Assembly: GCA_036555455.1 (NCBI GenBank)
Contig: DATBLI010000095.1
Location: forward strand, 96,790 to 160,789
Reading direction: 5' to 3'
DNA length: 64,000 nucleotides
DNA from: RBG-16-68-12 sp036555455
Lineage (GTDB): Archaea > Thermoplasmatota > Thermoplasmata > RBG-16-68-12
This document shows positions 16,334 through 25,389 of this stretch, piece after piece. The translations under genes were made by a program, and so were the position numbers. The notes beneath the pieces were generated by a model. The model was not told the origin of the DNA and searched no databases. It saw only the letters and a list, made by a program, of their open reading frames with translations. Positions within the stretch are counted from its first letter, which is position 1, and every line of letters starts with the position of its first letter.

Positions 16334-17536
16334 ATGGTCCGTCAGGAGCCGCCGTCCCAGGCCGAGGCGATTATCGTCGGAGGCGGGTGCATGGGGGCGA
16401 GCGCCGCCTTCCACATGGCTCGCCGTGGAGTCCGCGTCGTCCTCGTGGAGAAAGGGCACATCGCCTCGGGTGCGACGGGGCATAGCGGCGCGATCGTGCG
16501 ACAGCACTATGAGTCGCGCGTCGGTGTGCGCCTCGCGCGGGAAAGCCTCCGCTTCTTCCAGCGTTTCGAGCGGGAAATAGGCGGGTCATGTGACTTTCGG
16601 ACCACGGGGTTCCTCTCGGGGACTCGTGAGCGCGACCTCCAGGCCTTCGAGGGCCTCTTCGAACTCCTCCAATCGGAGGGCATCGGCGTGCGTAAGCTCA
16701 CACCCCAGGAGGCCAAGGAGGTGGAACCGCAGCTCGAGGTCTCCGACTACGCTACGGTGGTCCACGACCCGGATGCAGGCTACGCGGACCCCGTCGCGAC
16801 CGCGAATGGGTTCGCGTCCGCCGCGGAGCGGGATGGGGCGATGCTCCTCGAGGACACGATGGCCCGGGGCCTTGTGTCCCGCAAAGGACGTGTTGGCGGG
16901 GTTCGGCTCCGCGGGGGAAGGGCGATCGCCTCCGAACGAGTCCTCCTCGCCGCGGGGAACTGGACGCCCGCCCTGGCCGCGGAGGTTGGCCTGCGGCTCC
17001 CCATCCGCTTCGTCCGAGGCAACGTGGCGATCCTCCGGAGACCTGCAGGATTCGGTGACCCGCCGAAGATTCACTTCGACTTCTACCACAACACGTATTC
17101 ACGTCCGGAAGCGGAAAAGGACATCCTCGTAGGCTACATGGACACGGATCCGCGAAGGACCGTGCGCCGCCACGAACTCGCAGACGACTCCGTCCCGGCG
17201 GCTATCGTGCGGGACTTGCGGTCACGCCTTGCGGGGCGCTTTCCCGCCATGGCTCGTGGGCAGCCCCGAGGCGGTTGGGCGGGAGTCTACGACGTCACGC
17301 CGGATTCCTATCCAATCGTGGACCAAATGGCGCTGGAGGGCCTCTTCGTCGCGGCCGGGTTCAGCGGCCATGGGTTCAAGCTCTCGCCCGAGATCGGGCG
17401 GCTCCTCGCGGAACTCATGACCACGGGAAGCAAACCGGAGGGCTTGCGGCCTTTGAGGGGCTCGCGGTTTCGGGAGGGAGCGCCGATCCGAAAAGACGCC
17501 CCTTTCCCCAACCGAGGCGCACCGAGGCTACCCTGA
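16334..17536 (+). CDS. FAD-dependent oxidoreductase, DAO/sarcosine oxidase family
   Basis: A 400-residue flavoprotein. The dinucleotide loop AIIVGGGCMGASAAFHMARRGVRVVLVEKG is at about residues 11-40, GATGHSGAIVRQHYES follows, and the C-terminal FAD motif is VAAGFSGHGFKLSPEIGRLLAELM. Relatives oxidise sarcosine, dimethylglycine, proline or D-amino acids. The substrate is not deducible. GcvT, another one-carbon enzyme, is 38 kb away. The ATG at 16334 was preferred over an upstream TTG. It runs convergently into nep1, with a 9-base overlap. Confidence 0.85.
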   Translation: MVRQEPPSQAEAIIVGGGCMGASAAFHMARRGVRVVLVEKGHIASGATGHSGAIVRQHYESRVGVRLARESLRFFQRFEREIGGSCDFRTTGFLSGTRERDLQAFEGLFELLQSEGIGVRKLTPQEAKEVEPQLEVSDYATVVHDPDAGYADPVATANGFASAAERDGAMLLEDTMARGLVSRKGRVGGVRLRGGRAIASERVLLAAGNWTPALAAEVGLRLPIRFVRGNVAILRRPAGFGDPPKIHFDFYHNTYSRPEAEKDILVGYMDTDPRRTVRRHELADDSVPAAIVRDLRSRLAGRFPAMARGQPRGGWAGVYDVTPDSYPIVDQMALEGLFVAAGFSGHGFKLSPEIGRLLAELMTTGSKPEGLRPLRGSRFREGAPIRKDAPFPNRGAPRLP

Positions 17537-18310
17537 AGCTTTGTTCTGCGGTGCGCGCCGAGGCCCACGGTGGTGCCATGCGACGAGGGCCTCCGCCGTC
17601 ACAGTCCATGACCGAAGCGCGGCCGAGTGAATCGATACGACGCGGTCGCAGAGCTTCTCGACCGGGCTGCGGAAGGTTCCGTGGGGGAAGCCACCCACGA
17701 CCCCGACAAGATCCCCCCTCACCTTCGCGAACTCCCTCGGCAGGTCGATCGGTTCGCCTGACTCCGCGAAGGCCCAGCTCTCCCCCGGCAAGTCGGAGAG
17801 CAGGGTTTCGAGGGACACGCCCCCCTGGAGCGTGATGAGCGACTCCTCGTCGGGCACATGCCCTCTCTGGAACAAGTCCTCCATGAGGCCGACGAAACGC
17901 GAATAGTTCTTTGGGACGCGCGTGTCCGGGCGGAAGCGCAGGACTTCGTCGTTCCGCGTGTGCACGATCGTCGTCAGGCCACCTTCGAGGTTGACGACGG
18001 AATCGAGACAGAGGAGGACGAAGAGGTGGACGATGTCGGGACGACCGCGGCGCTCACCGTTGGGGAAGTTGCGCAGGGCCGAATGGTGCAGACTCGAGTC
18101 GAGCAGGATCGCCGCGGGGGATCGACCGCGCTTTCTCGCGGAGGCACGGACCGCAGGATGACCCGCGAGCTTGGGTGGGACCGGTTCCAGTTCCGCGTCC
18201 GCAAGGACGAGGGTGAGCACGCCGGCGGTATTCGCGGACGGCGCTTGAAGGTCTGCGGGAGGGCGAGCGTCATCGCTGCCGTCGGAAGACGGGAGGTTCG
18301 CCACTTTCAC
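17528..18310 (-). CDS. nep1: 16S rRNA pseudouridine N1-methyltransferase Nep1
   Basis: A SPOUT-class methyltransferase of about 260 residues that methylates a hypermodified pseudouridine in small-subunit rRNA during ribosome biogenesis. Family motifs are LTLVLADAELEPVP, ILLDSSLHHSAL, RRGRPDIVHLFVLLCLDSVVN, TIVHTRNDEVLRF, RVPKNYSRFVGLMEDLF and FPHGTF. The frame is open far upstream, but homology begins at about LTLVLAD. The GTG at 18310 was chosen because a TATA box at 18321-18335 would make it leaderless. It is divergent from mre11. Confidence 0.93.
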   Translation of the reverse strand: MKVANLPSSDGSDDARPPADLQAPSANTAGVLTLVLADAELEPVPPKLAGHPAVRASARKRGRSPAAILLDSSLHHSALRNFPNGERRGRPDIVHLFVLLCLDSVVNLEGGLTTIVHTRNDEVLRFRPDTRVPKNYSRFVGLMEDLFQRGHVPDEESLITLQGGVSLETLLSDLPGESWAFAESGEPIDLPREFAKVRGDLVGVVGGFPHGTFRSPVEKLCDRVVSIHSAALRSWTVTAEALVAWHHRGPRRAPQNKASG

Positions 18311-18320
18311 CCACCCGCCG

Positions 18321-18335
18321 TTAAATACTATATGT
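18321..18335. promoter_or_regulatory. Shared divergent TATA region between nep1 and mre11
   Basis: TTAAATACTATATGT lies between the two divergent starts: 11 bp from the nep1 GTG (its TATA-proper part is about 20-25 bp away) and 27-41 bp from the mre11 ATG at 18362. One A/T-rich block probably directs both leaderless transcripts. Confidence 0.5.
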
Positions 18336-18361
18336 AGCCGGGCGGCGATGCGTCGGCAAGG

Positions 18362-19552
18362 ATGCACGAGATCGTCTGCACAGGGGACGTCCACGAGGGA
18401 TTGTCCTTCGAGTTCCGCATCGACCCGGAGACCGGGATCTCGGAGCGTGCGATGGACCTCCATGGTAACTTCGCGAAGGCAGCGAAATGGGCGATCGACC
18501 ATCAGGCCTCCCTCTTCTGCATCCTGGGAGACCTCTTCGACCGCACGCACGTCGCGCCGGTGTTCCGGGAACTCGTGCGACGCGACGTCATTGAGCCCCT
18601 CGGGGAGGCGGGGATTGAGGTGTGGATCCTCGCCGGGAATCACGATCAGCCGAGACGGATCGCGCGATCCACATCCCTGGATGACTACCGCGGCTACCCC
18701 CACGTCCGCGTGTTCCGCGAGCCCACGGTCGAGACCCGCGAGATCGGCGGGAAGAGGGTCGGGTTCGTCCTCCTGCCCTACCTCCACCCGGAGCAGGTTG
18801 TGGAGCAGATCCAGAGGAAGCTCGGAAAGGACGTCCCGCGGGAGGAAGCCTATGAGGCCGCCCGGCGACTCTGGAAGGCGTGGATTGAGAATCGCGCCGC
18901 GGAGTTGAAGGACGCTGACCTCCGCATCCTCTTCGGGCACTTCGAGTTCCAGGGCGTGCGGTACGCGAGCACGGCACCGGCCGAGATCGTGCCCCACGAC
19001 TTCACCTTCACCCGGGACATGCTTCCGGATTCGGTGGACCTCGCAGTCTTCGGCCACATCCACATGCACCAGGCCCTCTACGGCAAGGTCGTCTACACGG
19101 GCGCACCGGAGAGAATCGACTGGGGGGAGCGCGTCGACCCGAAGGGCTTCCTCGTCGTTCGGCCCGACGGCACCTGGACCTTCGAGGAACTCCCCGCGCG
19201 GCCGATGGTCAAGGTCGATGTCGCGGTGGGCATCGGGGACGACGTCACGGGCCGAATCCTCGCCGCCCTTCCCGAGGATGTCGCGGGCAAGCTCCTGCGC
19301 CTTGAGATCCGCCTTCCCGACGAACTGCGGAGCCAGGTCGACGAGAAGAAGATCGACGAGAGGCTGCGGGACGCCTTCCACTACGAAATCAAGTTCGTGT
19401 CCACGGAGCGCGGGCGCGTGGTCACGGAGGAATTCACGATGGACCCGATGCGGCTCCTCGCGGACTACGTGGACAAGACCTTCGCCGACCACCCGCGGAA
19501 AGAGGCAATCCACACGGAGGCGCGGCGCATCCTGAAGGAGGCCCTCGCATGA
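18362..19552 (+). CDS. mre11: DNA double-strand break repair nuclease Mre11
   Basis: A 396-residue calcineurin-like phosphoesterase, the nuclease of the Mre11-Rad50 complex for end processing. All metal motifs are present: TGDVHEG (residues 7-13), ILGDLFDRTHVAP, ILAGNHDQPRR, LFGHFEFQG and VFGHIHMHQAL. The C-terminal ~100 residues (LRLEIRLPDELRSQVDEKK and beyond) match the capping and Rad50-binding region. It is the first gene of a four-gene repair operon and overlaps rad50 by four bases. Confidence 0.96.
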   Translation: MHEIVCTGDVHEGLSFEFRIDPETGISERAMDLHGNFAKAAKWAIDHQASLFCILGDLFDRTHVAPVFRELVRRDVIEPLGEAGIEVWILAGNHDQPRRIARSTSLDDYRGYPHVRVFREPTVETREIGGKRVGFVLLPYLHPEQVVEQIQRKLGKDVPREEAYEAARRLWKAWIENRAAELKDADLRILFGHFEFQGVRYASTAPAEIVPHDFTFTRDMLPDSVDLAVFGHIHMHQALYGKVVYTGAPERIDWGERVDPKGFLVVRPDGTWTFEELPARPMVKVDVAVGIGDDVTGRILAALPEDVAGKLLRLEIRLPDELRSQVDEKKIDERLRDAFHYEIKFVSTERGRVVTEEFTMDPMRLLADYVDKTFADHPRKEAIHTEARRILKEALA

Positions 19553-21954
19553 AAGGCGCGGACGCGGTCGAGGCCGAGACCGTGGAGGCCCTCGAGGCCG
19601 CGCCGCCCTCGGAAGGTTTCGTCCTCGAGGAGGTCGAGATGCGGGGCTTCATGCGCTACTTGGAGCGTACGGACCCGCCCCTCCGCTTTCCGGAGAAGTT
19701 CACGGTGATCACGGGACGAACAGGGGCGGGCAAGTCGTCGATCCTCGATGCGATCACCTTCGCCCTCTACGGCTCCACGGCACGCACGGACATCCAGAAC
19801 GTGAAGACCTCGAGCATTTGCCGTCCGGGGGGATACGTGCGGGTGGCCTTCCGACAGGGGGAGAGCCGATGGGAGGTGAAGCGCGGGTTCACGTCCCGAC
19901 GGGAGTCGTACCTCGAGGTCACGCGGGACGGGGAGTCGGTCCAAGGGACGATCCCAGAGAAGGACCAGACGATCCGCGAGGTGATCGGCCTCGATTATGA
20001 GGGCTTTCGCAACTCCACGTTCGTGCGCCAAGAGGAGATGAAGGAGCTTGGCGCCCAGCGCGGCGCAGACCGGCTCGCGGTCTTCCAGAAGCTCTTCCGC
20101 CTCGAGGTGTTCGAGGGGGCCTTGGGGCGCGCGAAAGAGCAGCTGTCCTCGTTGCAGACCGACCTGAGGGCGAAGGACGCGGAGATCGCGGCGAGACAGG
20201 AGGCACTTCAAGTCCTCCCGACTGCGAGAGAAGCCCTCGATGGTGCCCTGAGGGAACTCGTGAGCCGGAGGGGAGCAGCTCTGAATCTCGAACTGCGGGT
20301 CCGGGAAGCCGAGGCCTCCCTGAAGGAGCTTGAGGCGGACCACGAGGCATGGCTCCGCGCGACGTCGGCTCAGGAGGATCGCACATCCCGCCTTGGGAAG
20401 CTCGCGAAACGGATCGAAGGGGTGCGCTTTCAGAGCGAGGAGACGACGGACCTCAAGGACGAGCTCGAGATCCTCGAACAGGAGGTCGCGGACCTCGATG
20501 CACTCCGTGAGATTGCGGATCAGCTTCGTGAGAAATCCCAAGCCCATGAGCGGCGACTCCAAGCCGCCCAAGCCGCGGAGAAGCTCTTCAGTCAAGCGAA
20601 GAAAGACCACGAGCGGCGACGGGACCAGATCAAAGACAAGATCGACCAGCTTCACCGGAAGATCGCATCCCTGAGGACGGATGTCGATCGAGACGCGGCC
20701 TTCGAGTTCCTCCGGGACGAGGGGCGGCTGGAGGAGCGGGTCGCCCGCATCGAGAGGGAGCTCGAGTGGCTCGCGGACCGTCCAGAACTCACGAAGGAAC
20801 TCCACGCGGAACGCACCCGCACGGAAAAGGCTCTCGAACACGTGCGCGCGAAGGTGCAATCCGTTGACGCGGACTCCTTTGTCCTGACGGAACTCCGGCG
20901 GCAGCTCGAGGAACTCAAGGAGGAACTGCGCCGGGAAACAGAGGAGAGTCACCGGATCCTGAAGCCCCTCGACGACGACAAGATCGAGGCCCTCCGTGCC
21001 CTCGACGCCGCGCCGTTCGCAGAGGCGGATCAACGCCGTCTCGCGGACGTCTCGCAGCAGGTCCAATCGAAGGCCGCCCAGCGTCGGAGGGCCGACGAAC
21101 TCGCGAGCCGACTGAAAGAAGCCGGGGACGCGAACGTCCTCCTCGCGGACCTCGAACGACAGCGAGCCGGGCTGGAGGAGGAGACGAGGATGGCCGAGGC
21201 GGCGATGCCTGGGCTTCGGGAGAGAGAGGAAACGTACCGCAGAGGCAAGGAGCAGCTCGAGCGCCAGCGCGCGGAACTCGACGTCTCCCGCCGCGAACTG
21301 CACGTCCTCGAAGGCCGCACGAAGCAGCTCGAGGCCCAGATCGATGCGCTCGAGGTCGACGCACGTCGTCTCAAGGAAGCGGAAGGGCAGAGGGACGAGC
21401 TGCGGATGCGGATCGAGCTCATGGACATCCTCGTGAACCGCGTATTCCACAAGCGCGGGGTGGTCATGTACGCGGTTGACCAACTCCTGCCCGAGCTCGA
21501 AATCGAGGCCTCAAAGAACCTCTCCGAACTCACGGACGGCCGGTTCAGCCGGATCAAGCTCGAGACGTACGAGGAGGGGAGGGGCCACGGGATCCGCATC
21601 CAAGTCCAAGGAGTCGACGACGGGTGGCACGACGTCGGCGAATTCAGCGGGGGCGAGAAGACGCAGATCAACGCGGCCCTGCGCTTCGCGATCGCGCGGC
21701 AGCTCGCCTCCCTGCCCCAGGCGGGCCGGGCCTTCGGCCGGATGAAGACCCTCTTCATCGACGAGGGCGACCTCGGGTCCCTCGACACGGAGGTCTCGCG
21801 GGAACTCTTCGTGCAGAAGCTCTTCCGGATGGGCGAGTTCTTCGAGAAGGTCATCCTCATCACGCACCTCCAAGAGGTCGCGGACCGGTTCCCAGGCCGG
21901 ATCCGAATCACGATGACGCCGAACCAGGAGTCCCGGGTGGAAGTCCTCGCATGA
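19549..21954 (+). CDS. rad50: DNA repair ATPase Rad50, without zinc hook
   Basis: An 801-residue SMC-like ATPase partner of Mre11. Walker A VITGRTGAGKSSILDAITFALYG is at about residues 53-75, the Q-loop region is VRQEEMKEL, the signature is EFSGGEKTQINAALRFAIA (about 700) and Walker B/D-loop is TLFIDEGDLGSLD. About 450 residues of charged coiled coil lie between. The Cys-x2-Cys zinc hook expected at the coil apex is absent: the only cysteine seen in the whole protein is near residue 89. Length is at the short end for Rad50. It overlaps mre11 and nurA by four bases each. Confidence 0.94.
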   Translation: MKGADAVEAETVEALEAAPPSEGFVLEEVEMRGFMRYLERTDPPLRFPEKFTVITGRTGAGKSSILDAITFALYGSTARTDIQNVKTSSICRPGGYVRVAFRQGESRWEVKRGFTSRRESYLEVTRDGESVQGTIPEKDQTIREVIGLDYEGFRNSTFVRQEEMKELGAQRGADRLAVFQKLFRLEVFEGALGRAKEQLSSLQTDLRAKDAEIAARQEALQVLPTAREALDGALRELVSRRGAALNLELRVREAEASLKELEADHEAWLRATSAQEDRTSRLGKLAKRIEGVRFQSEETTDLKDELEILEQEVADLDALREIADQLREKSQAHERRLQAAQAAEKLFSQAKKDHERRRDQIKDKIDQLHRKIASLRTDVDRDAAFEFLRDEGRLEERVARIERELEWLADRPELTKELHAERTRTEKALEHVRAKVQSVDADSFVLTELRRQLEELKEELRRETEESHRILKPLDDDKIEALRALDAAPFAEADQRRLADVSQQVQSKAAQRRRADELASRLKEAGDANVLLADLERQRAGLEEETRMAEAAMPGLREREETYRRGKEQLERQRAELDVSRRELHVLEGRTKQLEAQIDALEVDARRLKEAEGQRDELRMRIELMDILVNRVFHKRGVVMYAVDQLLPELEIEASKNLSELTDGRFSRIKLETYEEGRGHGIRIQVQGVDDGWHDVGEFSGGEKTQINAALRFAIARQLASLPQAGRAFGRMKTLFIDEGDLGSLDTEVSRELFVQKLFRMGEFFEKVILITHLQEVADRFPGRIRITMTPNQESRVEVLA

Positions 21955-22979
21955 GCTACCTGGACGACCTGCACAAGGAGCTCGATCTCCTTGTGCGCAA
22001 TCAGAAGAACCTGCCGATCCCCGAGGAAGACGTACCGGAGTTCCACATCTTCCGTCCACGGGATCCGGTGCGGGACATGGTCGCCGTGGACGGGTCCTAC
22101 ACCTTCCTCCTGAACCTCTCGAGCTGGTGGCTCGCCCTCCTCTCCGTGGGCCTGCTCCGGTACGGGTTCGACGGCGCGCGGTTCCGGAAGAGGGACTGGC
22201 GGCTCACCCAGCGGATGATCGGCATTTCGACATTCGAGGAGTTCGTGGCGAAGCAGGACGACCTCCACCGCTCCCTGTTCGACTTCACCCGCGGCCGGGA
22301 AGAGCAGCCGAGGGACATGGTGAACGAGTATCGCCGTTGGCTCGAAGGACAGCTTGCGATCAACTTCGCGGACGATTTCGAGGATGGGATCATCGCCGTG
22401 GACGGTACCCTCTCCGAGTTCCCGAAGCAGTTCACGTTCATGGGCCGCCTCGTCGAGGTGTGCAAGAAACGCGGCCACGTCCTCGTTGGGATCTCGAAGG
22501 ACAGCCAGCTCCACGCGTTCGGCCAGGTCCTCACGGACGAGGACTTCCTCGCGAAGGCCCAGAGGGGGCTCCCGCGGGGCAGCCTCGCCTATGTCCGTGC
22601 ACCCGCGGAGTCCGAGGCAAAACGAGAGGGCCTCCTCCACGGGGACATCTATTACGCCCGCCTCCATCCCCAGGCGAGGAAGTGGTTCCGCGTGGATGTG
22701 GGCGCGTTCCGGGAGGAGCCGGATTTCGTCTTCGGGGAGCTCGCGCCGTACGCGAAGAGCCTTGTGTCCGTCGGCTATCCGTGGCCCCTCATCGAGGCGC
22801 ACCGGATGGCCGTGACCGTGCGGCAGCTCAAGCCCGTGTATCAGGAGACGGTGATGCGCGCGGCATTGCGGATGGGGTTGGATGTAAGGACGATCCTGGA
22901 CGGGCTGACGCAGATCGAGGGCCGCAAGCGAAGCGCCTTCCATGAGTACCTGGACAGGGTCGCGAGGGACCTGCGATGA
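21951..22979 (+). CDS. nurA: 5'-3' nuclease NurA
   Basis: A 342-residue NurA-domain nuclease that works with the HerA translocase to resect DNA ends. The catalytic acidic motifs are MVAVDGSYTFLL (about residue 43) and GIIAVDGTLSEFP (about residue 144), with the conserved GISKDSQLHAFG segment and the C-terminal HRMAVTVRQLK region. The ATG at 21951 overlaps the rad50 stop in an ATGA. Context next to herA makes the call secure. Confidence 0.93.
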   Translation: MSYLDDLHKELDLLVRNQKNLPIPEEDVPEFHIFRPRDPVRDMVAVDGSYTFLLNLSSWWLALLSVGLLRYGFDGARFRKRDWRLTQRMIGISTFEEFVAKQDDLHRSLFDFTRGREEQPRDMVNEYRRWLEGQLAINFADDFEDGIIAVDGTLSEFPKQFTFMGRLVEVCKKRGHVLVGISKDSQLHAFGQVLTDEDFLAKAQRGLPRGSLAYVRAPAESEAKREGLLHGDIYYARLHPQARKWFRVDVGAFREEPDFVFGELAPYAKSLVSVGYPWPLIEAHRMAVTVRQLKPVYQETVMRAALRMGLDVRTILDGLTQIEGRKRSAFHEYLDRVARDLR

Positions 22980-24529
22980 AGATTGGGGAGATCGTCGCGG
23001 GATCCGTGATCGACGGGCTCATCGCGAAGCTCCAGCTGAACAACCCCGAGGAGCTGCGGATCGCGTACCCCGTCATCGTGGAAGGGGAGCGGTACGACTT
23101 CTACTGTCTCGTCGAGGACGTCATGAACGAGCCGAGCGACATCGCGGACCAGCTCGCGGGCTCTTCGATCAGCGACATCGTCGTGCCTCGGCCGGAGACC
23201 CACGAAGGGTACGGTGGGCCCATCTTCTACAGCAAGGCGAAGCTTCGGATGATCCAGCTCATCGACCGCGAGATGAAGGCCCTCAGCGAGCCCCAGACGA
23301 TCCCGCCGTACTTCAGCGAGTGCCGCCACGCGACCCGCGAGGACGTGGAGAGAATCTACACACCCACCGCGAAGTCCGCACCGTTGGGCACGATTACGGG
23401 CGTCGAGCCGTTCTACGTCCACCTGGACATGGAGAAGCTCGTGGAGAAGCCCTTCGCAATCTTCGGCCGCACGGGCACCGGGAAGTCAATCCTCAACAAG
23501 ATCGTGTGCACCGCGATCCTCTCCCGCGACGCCGGGAGCGTGTTCATCTTCGACATGCATGGGGAGTACGGCGTGTACAGCAAGACAGACGGCACGGAGG
23601 GTCTGAAGTACTACTTCCCCGGCAAGGTCGAGATCTTCTCCCTCGACCCGAAGAACCAGGAGGCGAGGCCGTTCGTCCTCGACGCCGCGCAGATCACCCC
23701 GGAGGACCTCATCATCGCCTTCCAGGATTTCACGCCGCCGATGATCGACCACATCTACCAGATCTGGCGGACGAAGCCACGGGAGGTTGACCTCATCACC
23801 GCCATTCGCGAGCATCAGGTGACCCAGGGGGAGATCGAGGGCGGCCAGATCCATCTCATGGTCATCCAGGCCCTCCAGCGCCGGATGGGTCGGTTCGACC
23901 GATTGCCGTTCGTCAAGCCTGGCGGCAAGGATGCCTTCTCCCAGATGCTCGCGACGATCAAGGCAGGCCGATCCGTCGTCCTGGATTTCGGCGATTACGG
24001 CACGGACCCGATGGTCTACCTCTTTGTGGCCAATGTCCTCGCCCGACGCCTCTTCGACTTGTACACGGAACAGACGGGCGAGTACCCGCGCCTCGTCCTG
24101 TTCCTCGAGGAGGCCCACAAGTTCCTCGACCCAAGGATCGCGGAGTACAGCATCTTCAGCCGCCTCGCCCGCGAGACTCGGAAATTCAACCTGATCCTCG
24201 CCCTGATCGACCAGCGCCCGATGCGGATCGATGACGAGGTCCGCAGCCAGCTTGCGAACCGGCTCATCATGTCCCTCAAAGAGCCCTCCGACGTCGAGAG
24301 TGCCCTGGCCGGCGTGCCGGACAAGGCGATGTGGATGAACATCGTGGCGAAGCTGCCCCTCCGCACGGTGGCGGTCCTCGGGGACGCGATCCGCATCCCG
24401 ACGGTCATCGATGTCCTCGAGTACGACGACCTCAAGGTGCGGAAGCACCTTCTGCCCGCGGCGGCTGTGGACGAGAGCACGATGCGGGAAATCTCGAAGC
24501 GCGCGGACGACATCTTCGGACGCGGCTGA
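22976..24529 (+). CDS. herA: HerA DNA translocase
   Basis: A 517-residue hexameric FtsK/VirB4-type ATPase that pumps DNA for the NurA nuclease in end resection. The N-terminal HAS barrel (MKIGEIVAGSVIDGLIAKL and on) is followed by Walker A IFGRTGTGKSILNKI at about residue 161 and Walker B LVLFLEEAHKFLDPRI at about 375, with the downstream LIDQRPMRIDDEVRSQLANR region. It is the last gene of the operon and overlaps nurA by four bases. Confidence 0.95.
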   Translation: MKIGEIVAGSVIDGLIAKLQLNNPEELRIAYPVIVEGERYDFYCLVEDVMNEPSDIADQLAGSSISDIVVPRPETHEGYGGPIFYSKAKLRMIQLIDREMKALSEPQTIPPYFSECRHATREDVERIYTPTAKSAPLGTITGVEPFYVHLDMEKLVEKPFAIFGRTGTGKSILNKIVCTAILSRDAGSVFIFDMHGEYGVYSKTDGTEGLKYYFPGKVEIFSLDPKNQEARPFVLDAAQITPEDLIIAFQDFTPPMIDHIYQIWRTKPREVDLITAIREHQVTQGEIEGGQIHLMVIQALQRRMGRFDRLPFVKPGGKDAFSQMLATIKAGRSVVLDFGDYGTDPMVYLFVANVLARRLFDLYTEQTGEYPRLVLFLEEAHKFLDPRIAEYSIFSRLARETRKFNLILALIDQRPMRIDDEVRSQLANRLIMSLKEPSDVESALAGVPDKAMWMNIVAKLPLRTVAVLGDAIRIPTVIDVLEYDDLKVRKHLLPAAAVDESTMREISKRADDIFGRG

Positions 24530-24591
24530 AACCGACACGCGGGCATTCCGCGCGCTGGTTTCTTATACCCTGAGCCGAATCGTATGCGTCC

Positions 24592-25245
24592 ATGGCCGCG
24601 ATCCCGCTGCTCCCCACTCTGGGCCCCTCCGCGGGCCTCGTCATCGGAGGAATCCTGATCGTGGCGGGACTCCTCCTGGGGTTCTGGGGCCACGGGGTCT
24701 GGGCCACGGTCATGTCCATGATCGGCGCCCTCTTGGGTTCCGCCGTGGGCTTCCTCGTCGGGACGGCCCTGGGCAACGAACTCGCGGGCCTCGTCCTCGC
24801 GGCGGTCGGAGCGATCATCGGCTCCATTCTCTTCTCGAAACTCGTGAAAGTCGCCCTCGCGTTCCTCGTCGGCCTCCTCGCAGGCGCCCTGACGTACTCC
24901 CTTCTTCATGGGAGCGGGACGTTCACACCCGGTGCGATGGACACGGCCCTCATCGTCTCGATCGTCGTCGTCGTCATCGTCTTCGGGGTTGCCTTCTACT
25001 ACATCGACGACCTCATCGGAATCATCACCGCCGCGATCGGCGGCCTCCTTGTGGCGGCCGGATTGTACATCCTCAATATCTCCACGCTGGTCGCCGCGGC
25101 CGCAGGGATCGGCGTCTTCCTCCTGGGGGCCTTCGTGCAGACGACGGCGATCAACCGCAAGCGCCGCGCGAAGGCGGCCGCCGCGGCGTATGCGGCGCAG
25201 CCGTACCCCCCACCCCCGCCTCCGCCGCCTCCCCCGCCATCCTGA
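24592..25245 (+). CDS. Multi-pass membrane protein with proline tail
   Basis: A 217-residue protein with about six closely spaced hydrophobic segments rich in Gly, Ala, Leu and Val (residues 12-190), a basic stop (INRKRRAKAAAAAYAA) and a cytoplasmic tail ending in a run of ten prolines. Glycine-rich segments such as LLGSAVGFLVGTALG resemble TMEM198/DUF4203-type membrane proteins, but this is only a resemblance. A TATA-like CTTATACCC lies near 24562. It is not clearly part of the repair operon. Confidence 0.7.
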   Translation: MAAIPLLPTLGPSAGLVIGGILIVAGLLLGFWGHGVWATVMSMIGALLGSAVGFLVGTALGNELAGLVLAAVGAIIGSILFSKLVKVALAFLVGLLAGALTYSLLHGSGTFTPGAMDTALIVSIVVVVIVFGVAFYYIDDLIGIITAAIGGLLVAAGLYILNISTLVAAAAGIGVFLLGAFVQTTAINRKRRAKAAAAAYAAQPYPPPPPPPPPPPS

Positions 25246-25389
25246 GGCTGCGAATCGAGTGGACGAGGCCGGGAACGGCGATACCGACAGCCCTGCGGCG
25301 GTCCGTGTTCAATCGGGACCCGTCACTTTCGGCCATCCCTCCCCTCCGCCCCCGACTTTATATCGCGGACCCCATCGAACCGCGGGGAG

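Noticed and set aside
17528..19513. 661-residue minus-strand frame across mre11
   Set aside because: Only its last ~260 residues (Nep1) are homologous. The rest is the reverse of the mre11 coding region.
19465..21483. 672-residue minus-strand frame opposite rad50
   Set aside because: Leu/Arg/Glu-biased shadow of the coiled-coil codons. No domain and no promoter.
24592..25245. Proline-run membrane protein as part of the HerA operon
   Set aside because: It is separated by 62 bp with its own TATA-like element. The operon connection is not supported.
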